Program-made: the position numbers and the translations under genes
Notes under the pieces: model-generated
What the model was told of the DNA's origin: nothing
Databases searched by the model: none
Seen by the model: only the letters and a program-made list of their open reading frames with translations
Origin: Massilia sp. UBA2604
GTDB lineage: Bacteria > Pseudomonadota > Gammaproteobacteria > Burkholderiales > Burkholderiaceae_D
DNA length: 35,415 nt
Direction of reading: 5' to 3'
Assembly (NCBI GenBank): GCA_002339265.1
Contig: DDKG01000324.1
Coordinates: forward strand, 1 to 35,415
Shown: positions 16,510 through 24,868 of the stretch, in pieces
How positions within the stretch are numbered: the first letter of the stretch is position 1
Layout of the letters: each line of letters opens with the position of its first letter

Positions 16510-16615
16510 ACGTCGTTCCCGCGAAGGCGGGAACCCAAGGCCGTGGCCTAGCGATATCTAGAAACGTAATCGGTCAGCGAGCACACTTGGGTTCCCGCCT
16601 TCGCGGGAACGACGT
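16510..16615. repeat. REP doublet (REPIN-like element)
   Basis: Two perfect 29-bp inverted copies (16510-16538 and 16587-16615) flank a 48-bp spacer. Each copy is itself a hairpin: GTTCCCGC-GAAG-GCGGGAAC in the first, GTTCCCGC-CTTC-GCGGGAAC in the second. This is the architecture of REP doublets mobilised by RAYT transposases. It sits between two convergent genes and may act as a shared terminator. No RAYT gene is in the window; a diverged single copy lies at 34339-34367. Confidence 0.85.
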
Positions 16616-16659
16616 GCGTGTGCTGTTGGCCGGGCTCACTGCCGACCACTGTTCACGCC

Positions 16660-19110
16660 CTATTCGCGGTCCTTGTTTCGATCCGAATTTCGATCCGAAT
16701 TTCGATCCAGCTCGCGATCCAGCTCGCGCTGATTCGCAATCACTTCCGCCAACCTTGCCGCAGCTTGCGCGGCCGACGTGTCGCCTGCCCTCGCCTGCGA
16801 CTGCTTGAACCGTCCCAATACTTCGCGCGTCAGGTCGGCCGACACCGAGCGCTGGCCGGCTTCCACCTTGCGTTCGCCGATCACGCGCTCGGTTGCCGCC
16901 AATTCGGCGGCCTGTTCGTCCTGGCGCTTGCTCTCCAAATTCACCAGGTGCTTGCGCGCGTCGGCCATCTGCAGGGTGGCTTGCGCCGCCTTGCGCTGCA
17001 TTTCGGCGTGGGCCTGGGCGTGCTCCAGCAGCGCGCGCTGGGCTTCGCGTTTCTCGACCGCCGCCTGCACCGCAGCCTGCTCGACCAGCTCGCGCTCGCG
17101 CGCCAGCCGGGCTTGCTCCTCCTCGGCCGCGGCCCGCGCCTCTGCGGCCTCGGCGGCGGCGTGTTCCGACGCCAGCCGCGCCGACTGCGCCTCGTTGGCG
17201 CGGGCATCGGCCGCGGCCTGGGCGCGCTGGGCGGTCAGCTTGCGTTCGACCAGGGCCAGCGATTCGCGCGCGGCCTGGGTGGCTTCGCGCTCGGCGGCGA
17301 TCGCCTGCTCGGTCAGCGCCACCTGCTGGCGCTCGACCTCGGTACGCTCGAGCTGGGCCTCGGCCAGCTCCTGCGCCCGGCGCGCATGCGCCTGCTGGGC
17401 GTCGCGCGTCGTCTCGGCTTGCGCGGCTTCTTCCGTCACCGCATCGAGCTGGATCTGCTGCGCTTCGAAGGTCGCACGCTGGGCCTCTTCCAGGCGGCGC
17501 TCGGCCTGTGCCTTGGCGGCCAGCGCCGCCGCAGCCGCCGCCTCGGCTTCGCTGCGCGCCTGGGCCGCCAGCTTCAGTTCCTGCTCGGCCGCCACTTTCT
17601 GCTCGAGCTCAAGCAGCGCTTGCTTCTCGGCCTCCACCCGCTCGCGCTCGAGCTGGGCCAGGCGTTCGGCTTCTTCCCGTTTTTGCGCGGCCAGTTGCGC
17701 CGCCTGGCGCTGCAGTTCGACCAGTTCGGCCTCGAACGCGACCGCTTCCGCCTCGTCGGCATTGCGCGCGGCCTGGACCTCGGCCGCGGCCTGGGCCAAC
17801 GCCGCTTTTTCTTCGGCCAGCGCCTGCTCGCGCCGGTGCTCCTCGGCCTCTTGCTGGGCCGCCGCAGCCGCCGCCTCGTCGGCCGCGCGACGCGCGCGCT
17901 CGGCCAGCGCCGCCTCGGCCTCGGCCTCGAGCCGGGCCTGCACCTGCTCGCCCGCTTCTTCTTCGGCGCGGGCGCGGTCTTCGGCCACCAGGCGCAGCTT
18001 GCGGTCGGTCTCGATCCGCGCTTCGGTCGCGGCCAGGATGCGGGTCTCGGCCTCGCGCCGCGCCTCGGCGCTGGCGGCCGCCATCTGCTCCAGCCGCTCG
18101 CGGTGGGTGGCGGCGTCGCGTAATTCCTTCTCGGTCTGCAGGCGCATGCGCAGCGACTGGGCCGCGACTCGCTCCGATTCGGCCTGGGCCAGCGCAATCG
18201 CCTCGCGCTCCTGTTCGATGTGGGCCATGGCGCGCGCTTCTTCCAGCGCGCGCGCCTCGGCTGCGGCGCGCTGGAACGCCGAGGCGAGCGCCACCTGGTC
18301 GGCGCGTTCGCGCTGCTGGGTCAGGTCGAGCGCCTCGGCCTCGGCCTCGGCCAGTTTCTCGGCGGTCTGGCGCGCGGCCTTTTCGGCGCGCTCGCGCTCG
18401 CGCGCCAGGATCGCGATGCGGGCATCGGCGCTGGCGTTATGCAGCACCTCTTCCTTGGCCGCCTCCACCGCCGCCATGCGCTCGGCGGCCTGCAGGCGCG
18501 CCTGTTCGGTGTGCGCCACCAGCTCGTCGGCGGCGCGGGCGGCCTTGGCCGCCAGTTCGGCCTCGGCTTCCATCTGGACCGCGGCGCGGCGGCGCGCTTC
18601 TTCTTCGGAGCGCGCACGGGCTTCCAGCGCCAGGCGGATCTCGGTATCGCTCTTCACCCGCGCGCGCAGCTCGGCGGTCTCTTGCCGGATCGCTTCAAGG
18701 CGCTCGGCGGAGGCCTTGGCGGCGGCGCGCAGGGACTCCAGGCGGTCGCGGTTGGCCGCGATCGCATCTTCGGATGCCTGCGAATTGGCCAGCGCCGCAG
18801 CCGCAGCGGCAGCATCGATGGCGGCGCGCTCGTCGGCCAGCGTACGGGCGCGCGATTCGGCGGTCTGGCGGCTTTCGGCAGCGACGTTGGCCTTGGCCTC
18901 GGCTTCCACCCGCGCGATCGCTTCCTGGATTTCGCGCATCTCGAGGGGCTTGCGCGCGGCAGGCGCCGGGGCGGCCGCAGGGGCTTCCGGCTCGAATTCG
19001 GGCGACGCGTCAGACGTTTCCGGCGGCGCCTCGGCCGGCGCCATGCCGGCGGCCTGCGACAGGTCGATCGAGAAGTCGGCGTCGTCTTGCTTGGCTGGGT
19101 TTTGTTCCAT
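16660..19110 (-). CDS. Very long Ala/Glu/Arg-rich coiled-coil protein, function unknown
   Basis: An 816-residue protein with no recognised enzymatic domain. Residues 1-55 are acidic and Pro/Ala-rich (likely disordered). From about residue 60 to 780 the chain is an almost unbroken charged helix made of Ala, Glu, Arg, Gln and Leu with no proline, typical of a long coiled coil or single alpha-helix; fully extended it could exceed 100 nm. The last residues are a 4-residue repeat (ELDRELDRNSDRNSDRNKD) encoded by a 12-bp tandem repeat. No signal peptide or membrane helix is seen, so a cytoplasmic location is likely. The start at 19110 (MEQNPAKQDD) is preferred to 19122; ribosome-binding support is weak. 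It lies downstream of srkA on the same strand, separated by a MITE-like element. A scaffold or spacer role is only a guess. Confidence 0.8.
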   Translation of the reverse strand: MEQNPAKQDDADFSIDLSQAAGMAPAEAPPETSDASPEFEPEAPAAAPAPAARKPLEMREIQEAIARVEAEAKANVAAESRQTAESRARTLADERAAIDAAAAAAALANSQASEDAIAANRDRLESLRAAAKASAERLEAIRQETAELRARVKSDTEIRLALEARARSEEEARRRAAVQMEAEAELAAKAARAADELVAHTEQARLQAAERMAAVEAAKEEVLHNASADARIAILARERERAEKAARQTAEKLAEAEAEALDLTQQRERADQVALASAFQRAAAEARALEEARAMAHIEQEREAIALAQAESERVAAQSLRMRLQTEKELRDAATHRERLEQMAAASAEARREAETRILAATEARIETDRKLRLVAEDRARAEEEAGEQVQARLEAEAEAALAERARRAADEAAAAAAQQEAEEHRREQALAEEKAALAQAAAEVQAARNADEAEAVAFEAELVELQRQAAQLAAQKREEAERLAQLERERVEAEKQALLELEQKVAAEQELKLAAQARSEAEAAAAAALAAKAQAERRLEEAQRATFEAQQIQLDAVTEEAAQAETTRDAQQAHARRAQELAEAQLERTEVERQQVALTEQAIAAEREATQAARESLALVERKLTAQRAQAAADARANEAQSARLASEHAAAEAAEARAAAEEEQARLARERELVEQAAVQAAVEKREAQRALLEHAQAHAEMQRKAAQATLQMADARKHLVNLESKRQDEQAAELAATERVIGERKVEAGQRSVSADLTREVLGRFKQSQARAGDTSAAQAAARLAEVIANQRELDRELDRNSDRNSDRNKDRE
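16676..16723. repeat. 12-bp tandem repeat at the 3' end of the coiled-coil gene
   Basis: Four 12-bp units: TTTCGATCCGAA twice, then TTTCGATCCAGC and TCGCGATCCAGC. They encode a DRNS/DREL tetrapeptide repeat. The two identical units suggest recent duplication. Confidence 0.8.
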
Positions 19111-19217
19111 GCGAGGTCTCAATGGCGGCGGTCGGTTCGATTATCCGGCAAATCCGTTCAGTATGCTACGCAGAACTGGGCGGCAATATTGGATCTGCTC
19201 ATCCATTAGGCCCTTAG

Positions 19218-19387
19218 AGCCTATCCCGGTAGGTGGGGGGAAGCTCATGGCGACATGCGCGTAGGCGATGCATGGCGAGCGTGGGCAAGGCGCGAGGAGG
19301 CCGCATGGCGAGCCATGCAACGACGAGCAACGCAGCGCACGCTTGCCAGGCGCGTCAGGAGCGACTCCCACCTACCGGGATAGGCTC
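19218..19387. mobile_element. MITE-like element, 170 bp, with terminal inverted repeats and TTA duplication
   Basis: The ends are perfect inverted repeats of 21 bp (19218-19238 and 19367-19387), starting GAGCCTATCCCGGTAGG. Both ends are flanked by TTA (19215-19217 and 19388-19390), consistent with a 3-bp target duplication. There is no transposase frame inside; the interior has a small hairpin (GCATGGC-GA-GCCATGC, 19303-19318). A TNA-type duplication is typical of some IS5-family transposases, so mobilisation by one of these is plausible but inferred. The element lies between srkA and the coiled-coil gene. Confidence 0.7.
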
Positions 19388-20389
19388 TTAGACCGGCCAC
19401 AGGGGCGGTTCGTCCATCAGGGCCACCTGCTCGCGCAGCTCCAGGATACGGTCCTGCCAGTAGCGCTGGGTATTAAACCAGGGGAAAGCGGCGGGAAAGG
19501 CCGGATCGTCCCAGCGCATCGCCAGCCACGCTGCATAATGGATCAGGCGCAGGGTGCGCAAGGCCTCGACCAGGTACAGCTGGCGCGGGTCGAAATCGCA
19601 GAAATCCTCGTAGCCGGCCAGTACGTCGCCCATCTGGCCCACCATCTCGTGACGCTCGCCCGAGAGCAGCATCCACAGGTCCTGCACCGCCGGGCCCATG
19701 CGGCTGTCGTCGAAATCGACGAAATGGGGGCCATCGGGCGTCCACAGCACGTTGCCGCCGTGGCAATCGCCGTGCAGGCGCAGCAGGGGCAGCTCGCCGG
19801 CCCGCTCGTAGCAGCGCGCCACGCCATCCAGGGCCTGCTCGACCACGCTCGACCAGGCCGCCATCAGCTCGGGCGGGACGAAATCGTGGCTGCGCAGCCA
19901 GTCATAGGGCTGGCGGCCGAAGGTGACCGGATCGAGCGCCGGCCGGTGCTCATAGGGCTTGACCGCGCCCTGGGCGTGGATGCGGCCGATGAAGCGGCCG
20001 GTCCATTCCAGCACGGCCGGGTCGCCCAGCTCGGGCGCGCGTCCGCCGCGGCGCGGGAAGACGGCAAAGCGGAAACCCTCGAACTGGTGCAAGGTCTTGC
20101 CGTCGATGGCCAGGGCCGGCACTACGGGAATTTCCTGCTCCACCAGCTCGGTTACGAAGGCATGTTCTTCCAGGATGGCGGCGTCGCTCCAGCGTTCGGG
20201 GCGATAGAACTTGACCACCACCGGCGCGCCTTCCTCGCGCCCGACCTGATAAACCCGGTTCTCGTAGCTGTTCAGCGCCAGCAGCCGGCCATCGCCGTGC
20301 ATGCCGACGCTGTCGAGCGCATCGAGCACCAGGGCGGGGTCGAGGCGGGCAAAGGGATGTTCGGGGGCATCAAGGTTCGGCTTTTCCAT
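19388..20389 (-). CDS. srkA: Stress response serine/threonine kinase SrkA (YihE)
   Basis: A 333-residue cytoplasmic kinase of the aminoglycoside-phosphotransferase-like fold, near the length of E. coli SrkA (328). Seen: the nucleotide-binding start (LNSYENRVYQVGREEGAPVV), likely ATP-binding Lys60 in VVVKFYRPERW, catalytic loop LHGDCHGGNVLW with Asp208 and Asn213, metal-binding FVDFDDSRMGPAVQDLWMLL with Asp225. The last stretch is the most specific YihE signature. In E. coli SrkA protects against oxidative and envelope stress-induced death, with cpxR-linked expression and often dsbA downstream; that neighbourhood is absent here. The start at 20389 (MEKPNLDAPEHPFARL) is preferred to 20491, whose extra 34 residues look like non-coding leader. 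The TAA stop coincides with the TTA flanking the MITE-like element. Confidence 0.92.
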   Translation of the reverse strand: MEKPNLDAPEHPFARLDPALVLDALDSVGMHGDGRLLALNSYENRVYQVGREEGAPVVVKFYRPERWSDAAILEEHAFVTELVEQEIPVVPALAIDGKTLHQFEGFRFAVFPRRGGRAPELGDPAVLEWTGRFIGRIHAQGAVKPYEHRPALDPVTFGRQPYDWLRSHDFVPPELMAAWSSVVEQALDGVARCYERAGELPLLRLHGDCHGGNVLWTPDGPHFVDFDDSRMGPAVQDLWMLLSGERHEMVGQMGDVLAGYEDFCDFDPRQLYLVEALRTLRLIHYAAWLAMRWDDPAFPAAFPWFNTQRYWQDRILELREQVALMDEPPLWPV

Positions 20390-20547
20390 GTGCCCATTGT
20401 ACGGCGGCGCACGGCGAAGCGGAAATCGGCGCGCTTTCCGCATGGCTGGGTTCGTTCGCGTACGGAGCGCGGCATTGTTACAAGGTTCCATGTCACAAAC
20501 GCGTCCGGACGCAGTCCGCGTCGGAGCGACAACCTGATTGGAACAAG

Positions 20548-21594
20548 ATGAAGAAGAAGATGAAGATGAGCCTGACCCTGGTCGCCCTCGCTGCCGGCAT
20601 GGCCGCAGGCGCCGCCATCGCCCAGAACGCCCAGCCGCCGAAGGCCGAGCCGAACATGCAAAAGGTGCTTGATGCGATGGCGTCGCTGAAGCCGAAGCCG
20701 ATCGAGACCCTGAGCCCGGAAGAGGCGCGCAAGCAGCCGAGCGCCGCCGACGCAGTCAAGAAAGTGCTGTCGGACGCCGGCCAGAGCACCGCGCCGGAAC
20801 CGGGCGTGACGATGAAGACCCAGACCGTGCAGGGCAAGGGTGGCAGCTTCCCGGTCCATATCTTCACGCCGGAGGGCAATGGCCCGTTCCCGGTCATCGT
20901 TTATTACCACGGCGGCGGCTTCGTCATCGCCGACACCAAGGTGTATGAAGCGTCGATCCGCGCGCTGGCCAAGGGGGCCAAGGCGATCGTGGTCTCGGCC
21001 GATTATCGCCAGGCGCCGGAGCACAAGTTCCCTACTCAGCCGGAAGACGCCTTCGCCGCCTATAAATGGGCCATCCAGAATGCGAAGCAGTTCAATGGCG
21101 ACCCGATGCGCGTCGCCGTGGCCGGCGAATCGGCCGGCGGCAACCTGGCGACCGTGGTGTCGATGATGGCGCGCGACCAGAAGGCCCAGCTGCCGGTGCA
21201 CCAGTTGCTGGTCTATCCAGTGGTCGACAACGACATGAACAACGCGTCGTACAAGAAGAACGCCAACGCCAAGCCGCTCAACAAGGCAATGATGGGCTGG
21301 TTCTTCAAGCACTATGGCGCCGATCCGAAGAGCCCGTACGCGCTGCCGTTGAAGGCGACTTCGCTCAAGGGCTTGCCGCCGGCGACCGTGATCACGGCCG
21401 AGATCGATCCGCTGATGACTGAAGGCAAGGCCTATGCCGACCTTCTCAAGAAGGAAGGCGTGGCCGTCAATTACCGTCACTTCACCGGCGTGACCCATGA
21501 ATTCTTCGGCATGGGCGCGGTGGTGCCGAAGGCCAAGGAAGCCCAGCAGTTCGCAGCCGACGAGCTGACCAAGGCGTTCAACGCCAAGCGCTGA
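20548..21594 (+). CDS. Secreted alpha/beta hydrolase, HSL-type acetylesterase
   Basis: A 348-residue carboxylic-ester hydrolase of the hormone-sensitive-lipase group. An N-terminal signal peptide (about residues 1-25, LVALAAGMAAGAAIAQ) sends it to the periplasm or outside. The oxyanion-hole motif HGGG is at 121-124, nucleophile Ser195 in GESAGG, acid Asp287 in ITAEIDPL and catalytic His317 in GVTHEFFG. The complete triad and HGGG motif make activity on short acyl esters likely; the natural substrate is unknown, and deacetylation of plant polysaccharide fragments would fit the window's other secreted glycosidase. Alternative Met codons at residues 5 and 7 would still keep the signal peptide. 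A good terminator follows. Confidence 0.9.
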   Translation: MKKKMKMSLTLVALAAGMAAGAAIAQNAQPPKAEPNMQKVLDAMASLKPKPIETLSPEEARKQPSAADAVKKVLSDAGQSTAPEPGVTMKTQTVQGKGGSFPVHIFTPEGNGPFPVIVYYHGGGFVIADTKVYEASIRALAKGAKAIVVSADYRQAPEHKFPTQPEDAFAAYKWAIQNAKQFNGDPMRVAVAGESAGGNLATVVSMMARDQKAQLPVHQLLVYPVVDNDMNNASYKKNANAKPLNKAMMGWFFKHYGADPKSPYALPLKATSLKGLPPATVITAEIDPLMTEGKAYADLLKKEGVAVNYRHFTGVTHEFFGMGAVVPKAKEAQQFAADELTKAFNAKR

Positions 21595-21603
21595 TGCCAT
21601 CCC

Positions 21604-21640
21604 GGCGCCGCGGCCGTTGCGCCGCGGCGCCATCTTCCTT
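21604..21640 (+). terminator. Rho-independent terminator after the esterase gene
   Basis: A perfect 10-bp GC stem (GGCGCCGCGG, 21604-21613, with CCGCGGCGCC, 21622-21631) and 8-base loop is followed by ATCTTCCTT. It begins 9 bp after the esterase stop. Confidence 0.6.
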
Positions 21641-21735
21641 GTGGATAGAGGTTTTTCGTGCCGCCCGGCGGCGCAGGCGTTACACTGGCGCCTTTACGCA
21701 AAACCGGCGCTCAGGCGCCATCACCAGACACTCCC

Positions 21736-22428
<693 letters not shown>

Positions 22429-22442
22429 TTCAATCGCCACGC

Positions 22443-22473
22443 TGGCGCCGCAGCCGTCACCCCTGCGGCGCCA
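22443..22473. terminator. Hairpin between convergent YecA and HPP genes
   Basis: A perfect 11-bp stem (TGGCGCCGCAG with CTGCGGCGCCA) around a 9-base loop starts 14 bp after the yecA-like stop and overlaps the last codons of the HPP gene. No T-run follows on either strand, so it may work only as a weak bidirectional block or to protect the 3' ends. Confidence 0.4.
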
Positions 22474-23584
22474 ACGCCACCCCATGCAGGGCATCGAGCA
22501 CTTCGACCGGCCCTGCCATCCCCACCAGCAATCCTGCCGCATCGACCACCGGCACCCGCGCCAGACCATGGCGGCCCGCCAGCGCCGCCACGGCGCTCGC
22601 CGGCTGCGTCGCCTGCACCGCGATCCCGGCGACCATCAGCTCGGCCACCCGCTCGGCCTCCTTGCGGCCGCGCAGTACGATCAGCGCCCGTGCCTTGATG
22701 CTCCACGCTTCCGTCTCGGCCGCTGCCCTCAGTAAGGATTTCAGGGTCAGCACGCCGAGCAGCCGCCCTTCACCATCCACCACCGGCAGCGAAGGCAAGC
22801 CATGTTCGAGCAGGATGGCGCGCGCCGTTGCCAGCGGCATGTCGGGCGCGAGCTGCGCCAGCGGCGGCACCACCACGTCCCTCGCATGCAACGCGCGCGC
22901 ACGGCGCTCGGCCGCATGGTGCTCGGCATCATTGACGATCACGGTCAGGTCGTCGCGCGAGACGTCAAGCGCTTCGCCAAAGTGTTCCAGCGCGGCGTCG
23001 ATGTCCTCGGCCACCACGGCGGACGGCGCCGCGGCGGACGACAGGATGGGTTTGTGCACATGGTGGGCGCCGGTCACCCGGTTGTAGAGCAGTGCCGCCA
23101 GCACCAGCAGCACCGTGTTCAATCCGACCGGCGCCAGCGCGAAAGCGAAGCCGGCCTCGTGCACCGCCGACCCTCCCAGCACCGCCGTCATGGCCACCGC
23201 CCCACCCGGCGGATGCAGGCAGCGCAGCAGGAACATCATGGCGATCGACAGGCCGCCGGCCAGCGGCGCGGCGAACATCGGATCGGGCAATAACTGGGCG
23301 CAGGCGATGCCGACTACGGCCGACACCACATTGCCGCCGATGACAGGCCAGGGTTGCGCGAGGGGACTCGCAGGCACGCAGAACAGCAGCACGGCCGACG
23401 CCGCCATGGGGGCGACCAGCCAGGCGACATGGGCGCCGGGCGCGCTCCAGGCCAGCACGACCTGGCTCAGCACGCCGGACAGCGCCAGGCCGAACAATGC
23501 GCCGAACGCGGCCCGCGCTTGGCCGATCGGTGGGAGGACGACCGGGTGCGGCCGCCGCAAAAGGGTGAGAAGAAAGGATGGCAT
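22457..23584 (-). CDS. HPP family membrane protein with two C-terminal CBS domains
   Basis: A 375-residue inner-membrane protein. The first 170 residues form an HPP domain with about four to five membrane helices and the signature HPPGGAVAMTAV (residues 124-135) after LLRCL; Pro-Pro-Gly-Gly is the family hallmark. A linker leads to two CBS domains (about 245-300, with HGLPSLPVVDGEGRLLGVLT, and about 320-370, with HGLARVPVVDAAGLLVGM) that usually bind adenine nucleotides. Some HPP proteins are linked to nitrite transport in chloroplasts and cyanobacteria; substrate here is unknown, with CBS domains likely gating activity. The start at 23584 (MPSFLLTLLRRPHP) is preferred to 23704 because the longer form has an implausible N-terminus lying across palindromic DNA. 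Confidence 0.85.
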   Translation of the reverse strand: MPSFLLTLLRRPHPVVLPPIGQARAAFGALFGLALSGVLSQVVLAWSAPGAHVAWLVAPMAASAVLLFCVPASPLAQPWPVIGGNVVSAVVGIACAQLLPDPMFAAPLAGGLSIAMMFLLRCLHPPGGAVAMTAVLGGSAVHEAGFAFALAPVGLNTVLLVLAALLYNRVTGAHHVHKPILSSAAAPSAVVAEDIDAALEHFGEALDVSRDDLTVIVNDAEHHAAERRARALHARDVVVPPLAQLAPDMPLATARAILLEHGLPSLPVVDGEGRLLGVLTLKSLLRAAAETEAWSIKARALIVLRGRKEAERVAELMVAGIAVQATQPASAVAALAGRHGLARVPVVDAAGLLVGMAGPVEVLDALHGVALAPQG

Positions 23585-23594
23585 TGCACCAGCG

Positions 23595-23643
23595 TTGTGC
23601 ACAAAGGTTGTTATTACAGCATATTTGCACGAATCAGGTGCAA
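23595..23643 (-). promoter_or_regulatory. Two palindromic candidate operators upstream of the HPP gene
   Basis: A perfect 10-bp palindrome TTGTGCACAA (23595-23604) lies 11 bp before the HPP start codon, and an inverted repeat TTGCAC-N7-GTGCAA (23625-23643) lies 20 bp further upstream. Both use the core GTGCA/TGCAC. The position over the leader fits a repressor site. The region between this gene and the EamA stop (23644-23761) shows nothing else I can support. Confidence 0.4.
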
Positions 23644-23761
23644 CGTCATCCAAAACTCGTGCGACCATGCGCCTGGGTACACGAACCGTCTGTTTGTTCA
23701 GCACGCACAGGCAACATGCACCAGGCCGCGTCGTCGTGCTCTGTCAGCCAGGAACAATCGT

Positions 23762-24736
23762 TCAGCGCCCAGGTTTTTCAAACCGGATGTGAGCCTTCGG
23801 GGCGCATGTCCGGGTGACCAGCCAGATACCGCCACAGACCAGGATCAACGCGACGAGGTTTTTCCATTCGAGAATTGTCTCGTTCAAGAACAATGCCGAC
23901 AATACGGCACCGAACACCGGGACCAAGAAGGCGTACACACTGACTTGTCCAACCGGATTGTGTTTGAGGAGCAAGCTCCATACCGTAAACGCCACTGCCG
24001 ACAGCGCCGCCAGATAAAGTAGCAAGGCACCAGACTCCGGCGTCATCGCACCGAGACGTCCACCGGCGGCATAGCCGCTTGCCAGCAATAGCGAGCCCCC
24101 GATGGTCAGCTGCCAGCCCGTCATCACCATCGCATCCATTTGCTTGGAAACGTGTTTTCCATAGATCGATGCGGCCGACAGCACGAACGCAGCGATGATA
24201 ATGAACCCCTCACCCTCCAGGGTGGGCGTTGCACCAGCGGCGCCGGCGCCGGTATTCACGGCCAGCACCCCGGCAAAACCGAGCAGGCAGCCAACACTCT
24301 TGCGCGTTGAAAGTTTGTCATTCTGATAGACGAGGTGCGCCAGGATCACACTGAAAAATGTCGTCGTTGCATTCAATATCGAGGCACGTACGCCGGACGT
24401 ATAGGCCAGTCCGATGTAGAAAAACACGTATTGCAGCCAGGTTTGCGCCACGCCAAGCACGGCTAGTTGGCAAAATTGGGGCTTGCTCAAGCGCAGCACG
24501 GGCTTTCCGATGATGGCGGCTAGTGCGACCAGGCACAGGCCCGCCAGAAAAAAACGGTAACCTGCGAAAATGAGCTTCGATGGAACGTCCTGTGCGGCAA
24601 TATTGAGCATCTCGTATCCATTCTTAATCGCTGGATAAGAGCTACCCCACAAGGCACAACACAGCGCCGCCGACAACAGCATGACTGCAGGCTTCGAGAA
24701 AAATGCGGGACCATTATACAAAGTTGACTGGTTCAT
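23762..24736 (-). CDS. EamA-family (DMT superfamily) transporter
   Basis: A 324-residue inner-membrane protein with ten predicted helices arranged as two repeated EamA domains (first about 22-160, second about 175-315). The usual family features are visible: LLSAALCCALWGSSYPAIKNG at the start of the first repeat and ILEWKNLVALILVCGGIWLV at the end of the second. These are usually exporters of amino acids, metabolites or drugs, though a few import sugars. GC content is lower than in most neighbours. It lies downstream of the dehydratase gene on the same strand, but a strong terminator separates them. The start at 24736 (MNQSTLYNGPAFFSKPAVM) is preferred to 24799. Substrate unknown. Confidence 0.85.
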   Translation of the reverse strand: MNQSTLYNGPAFFSKPAVMLLSAALCCALWGSSYPAIKNGYEMLNIAAQDVPSKLIFAGYRFFLAGLCLVALAAIIGKPVLRLSKPQFCQLAVLGVAQTWLQYVFFYIGLAYTSGVRASILNATTTFFSVILAHLVYQNDKLSTRKSVGCLLGFAGVLAVNTGAGAAGATPTLEGEGFIIIAAFVLSAASIYGKHVSKQMDAMVMTGWQLTIGGSLLLASGYAAGGRLGAMTPESGALLLYLAALSAVAFTVWSLLLKHNPVGQVSVYAFLVPVFGAVLSALFLNETILEWKNLVALILVCGGIWLVTRTCAPKAHIRFEKPGR

Positions 24737-24804
24737 TCGTTGGCTTGCAAGAAGAGAATAGCGATCATCGCCTTCGTGAATGACGATAAAACAAAGCAAT
24801 TACC

Positions 24805-24866
24805 CATCGGGTCGTACAGAGGGGCCGGGCTGTCATCCCAGCCCCCCCTTTGCTTCAGACCCGATG
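24805..24866 (-). terminator. Strong terminator of the kdgD gene
   Basis: A nested structure: outer 9-bp stem CATCGGGTC (24805-24813) with GACCCGATG (24858-24866), inner stem GGGCTG-TCATCC-CAGCCC with flanking GGGG/CCCC. On the minus strand it is followed by GGTAATTGCTTTGTTTTATC. It starts within 3 bp of the kdgD stop codon. Confidence 0.7.
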
Positions 24867-24868
24867 TT

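Noticed and set aside
16778..19264. Long Ser/Ala/Arg-rich and Leu/Gly-rich plus-strand open frames opposite the coiled-coil gene
   Set aside because: Low-complexity reflections of Ala/Glu/Arg codons; the minus frame has a realistic helix composition, an acidic head and a natural start and stop.
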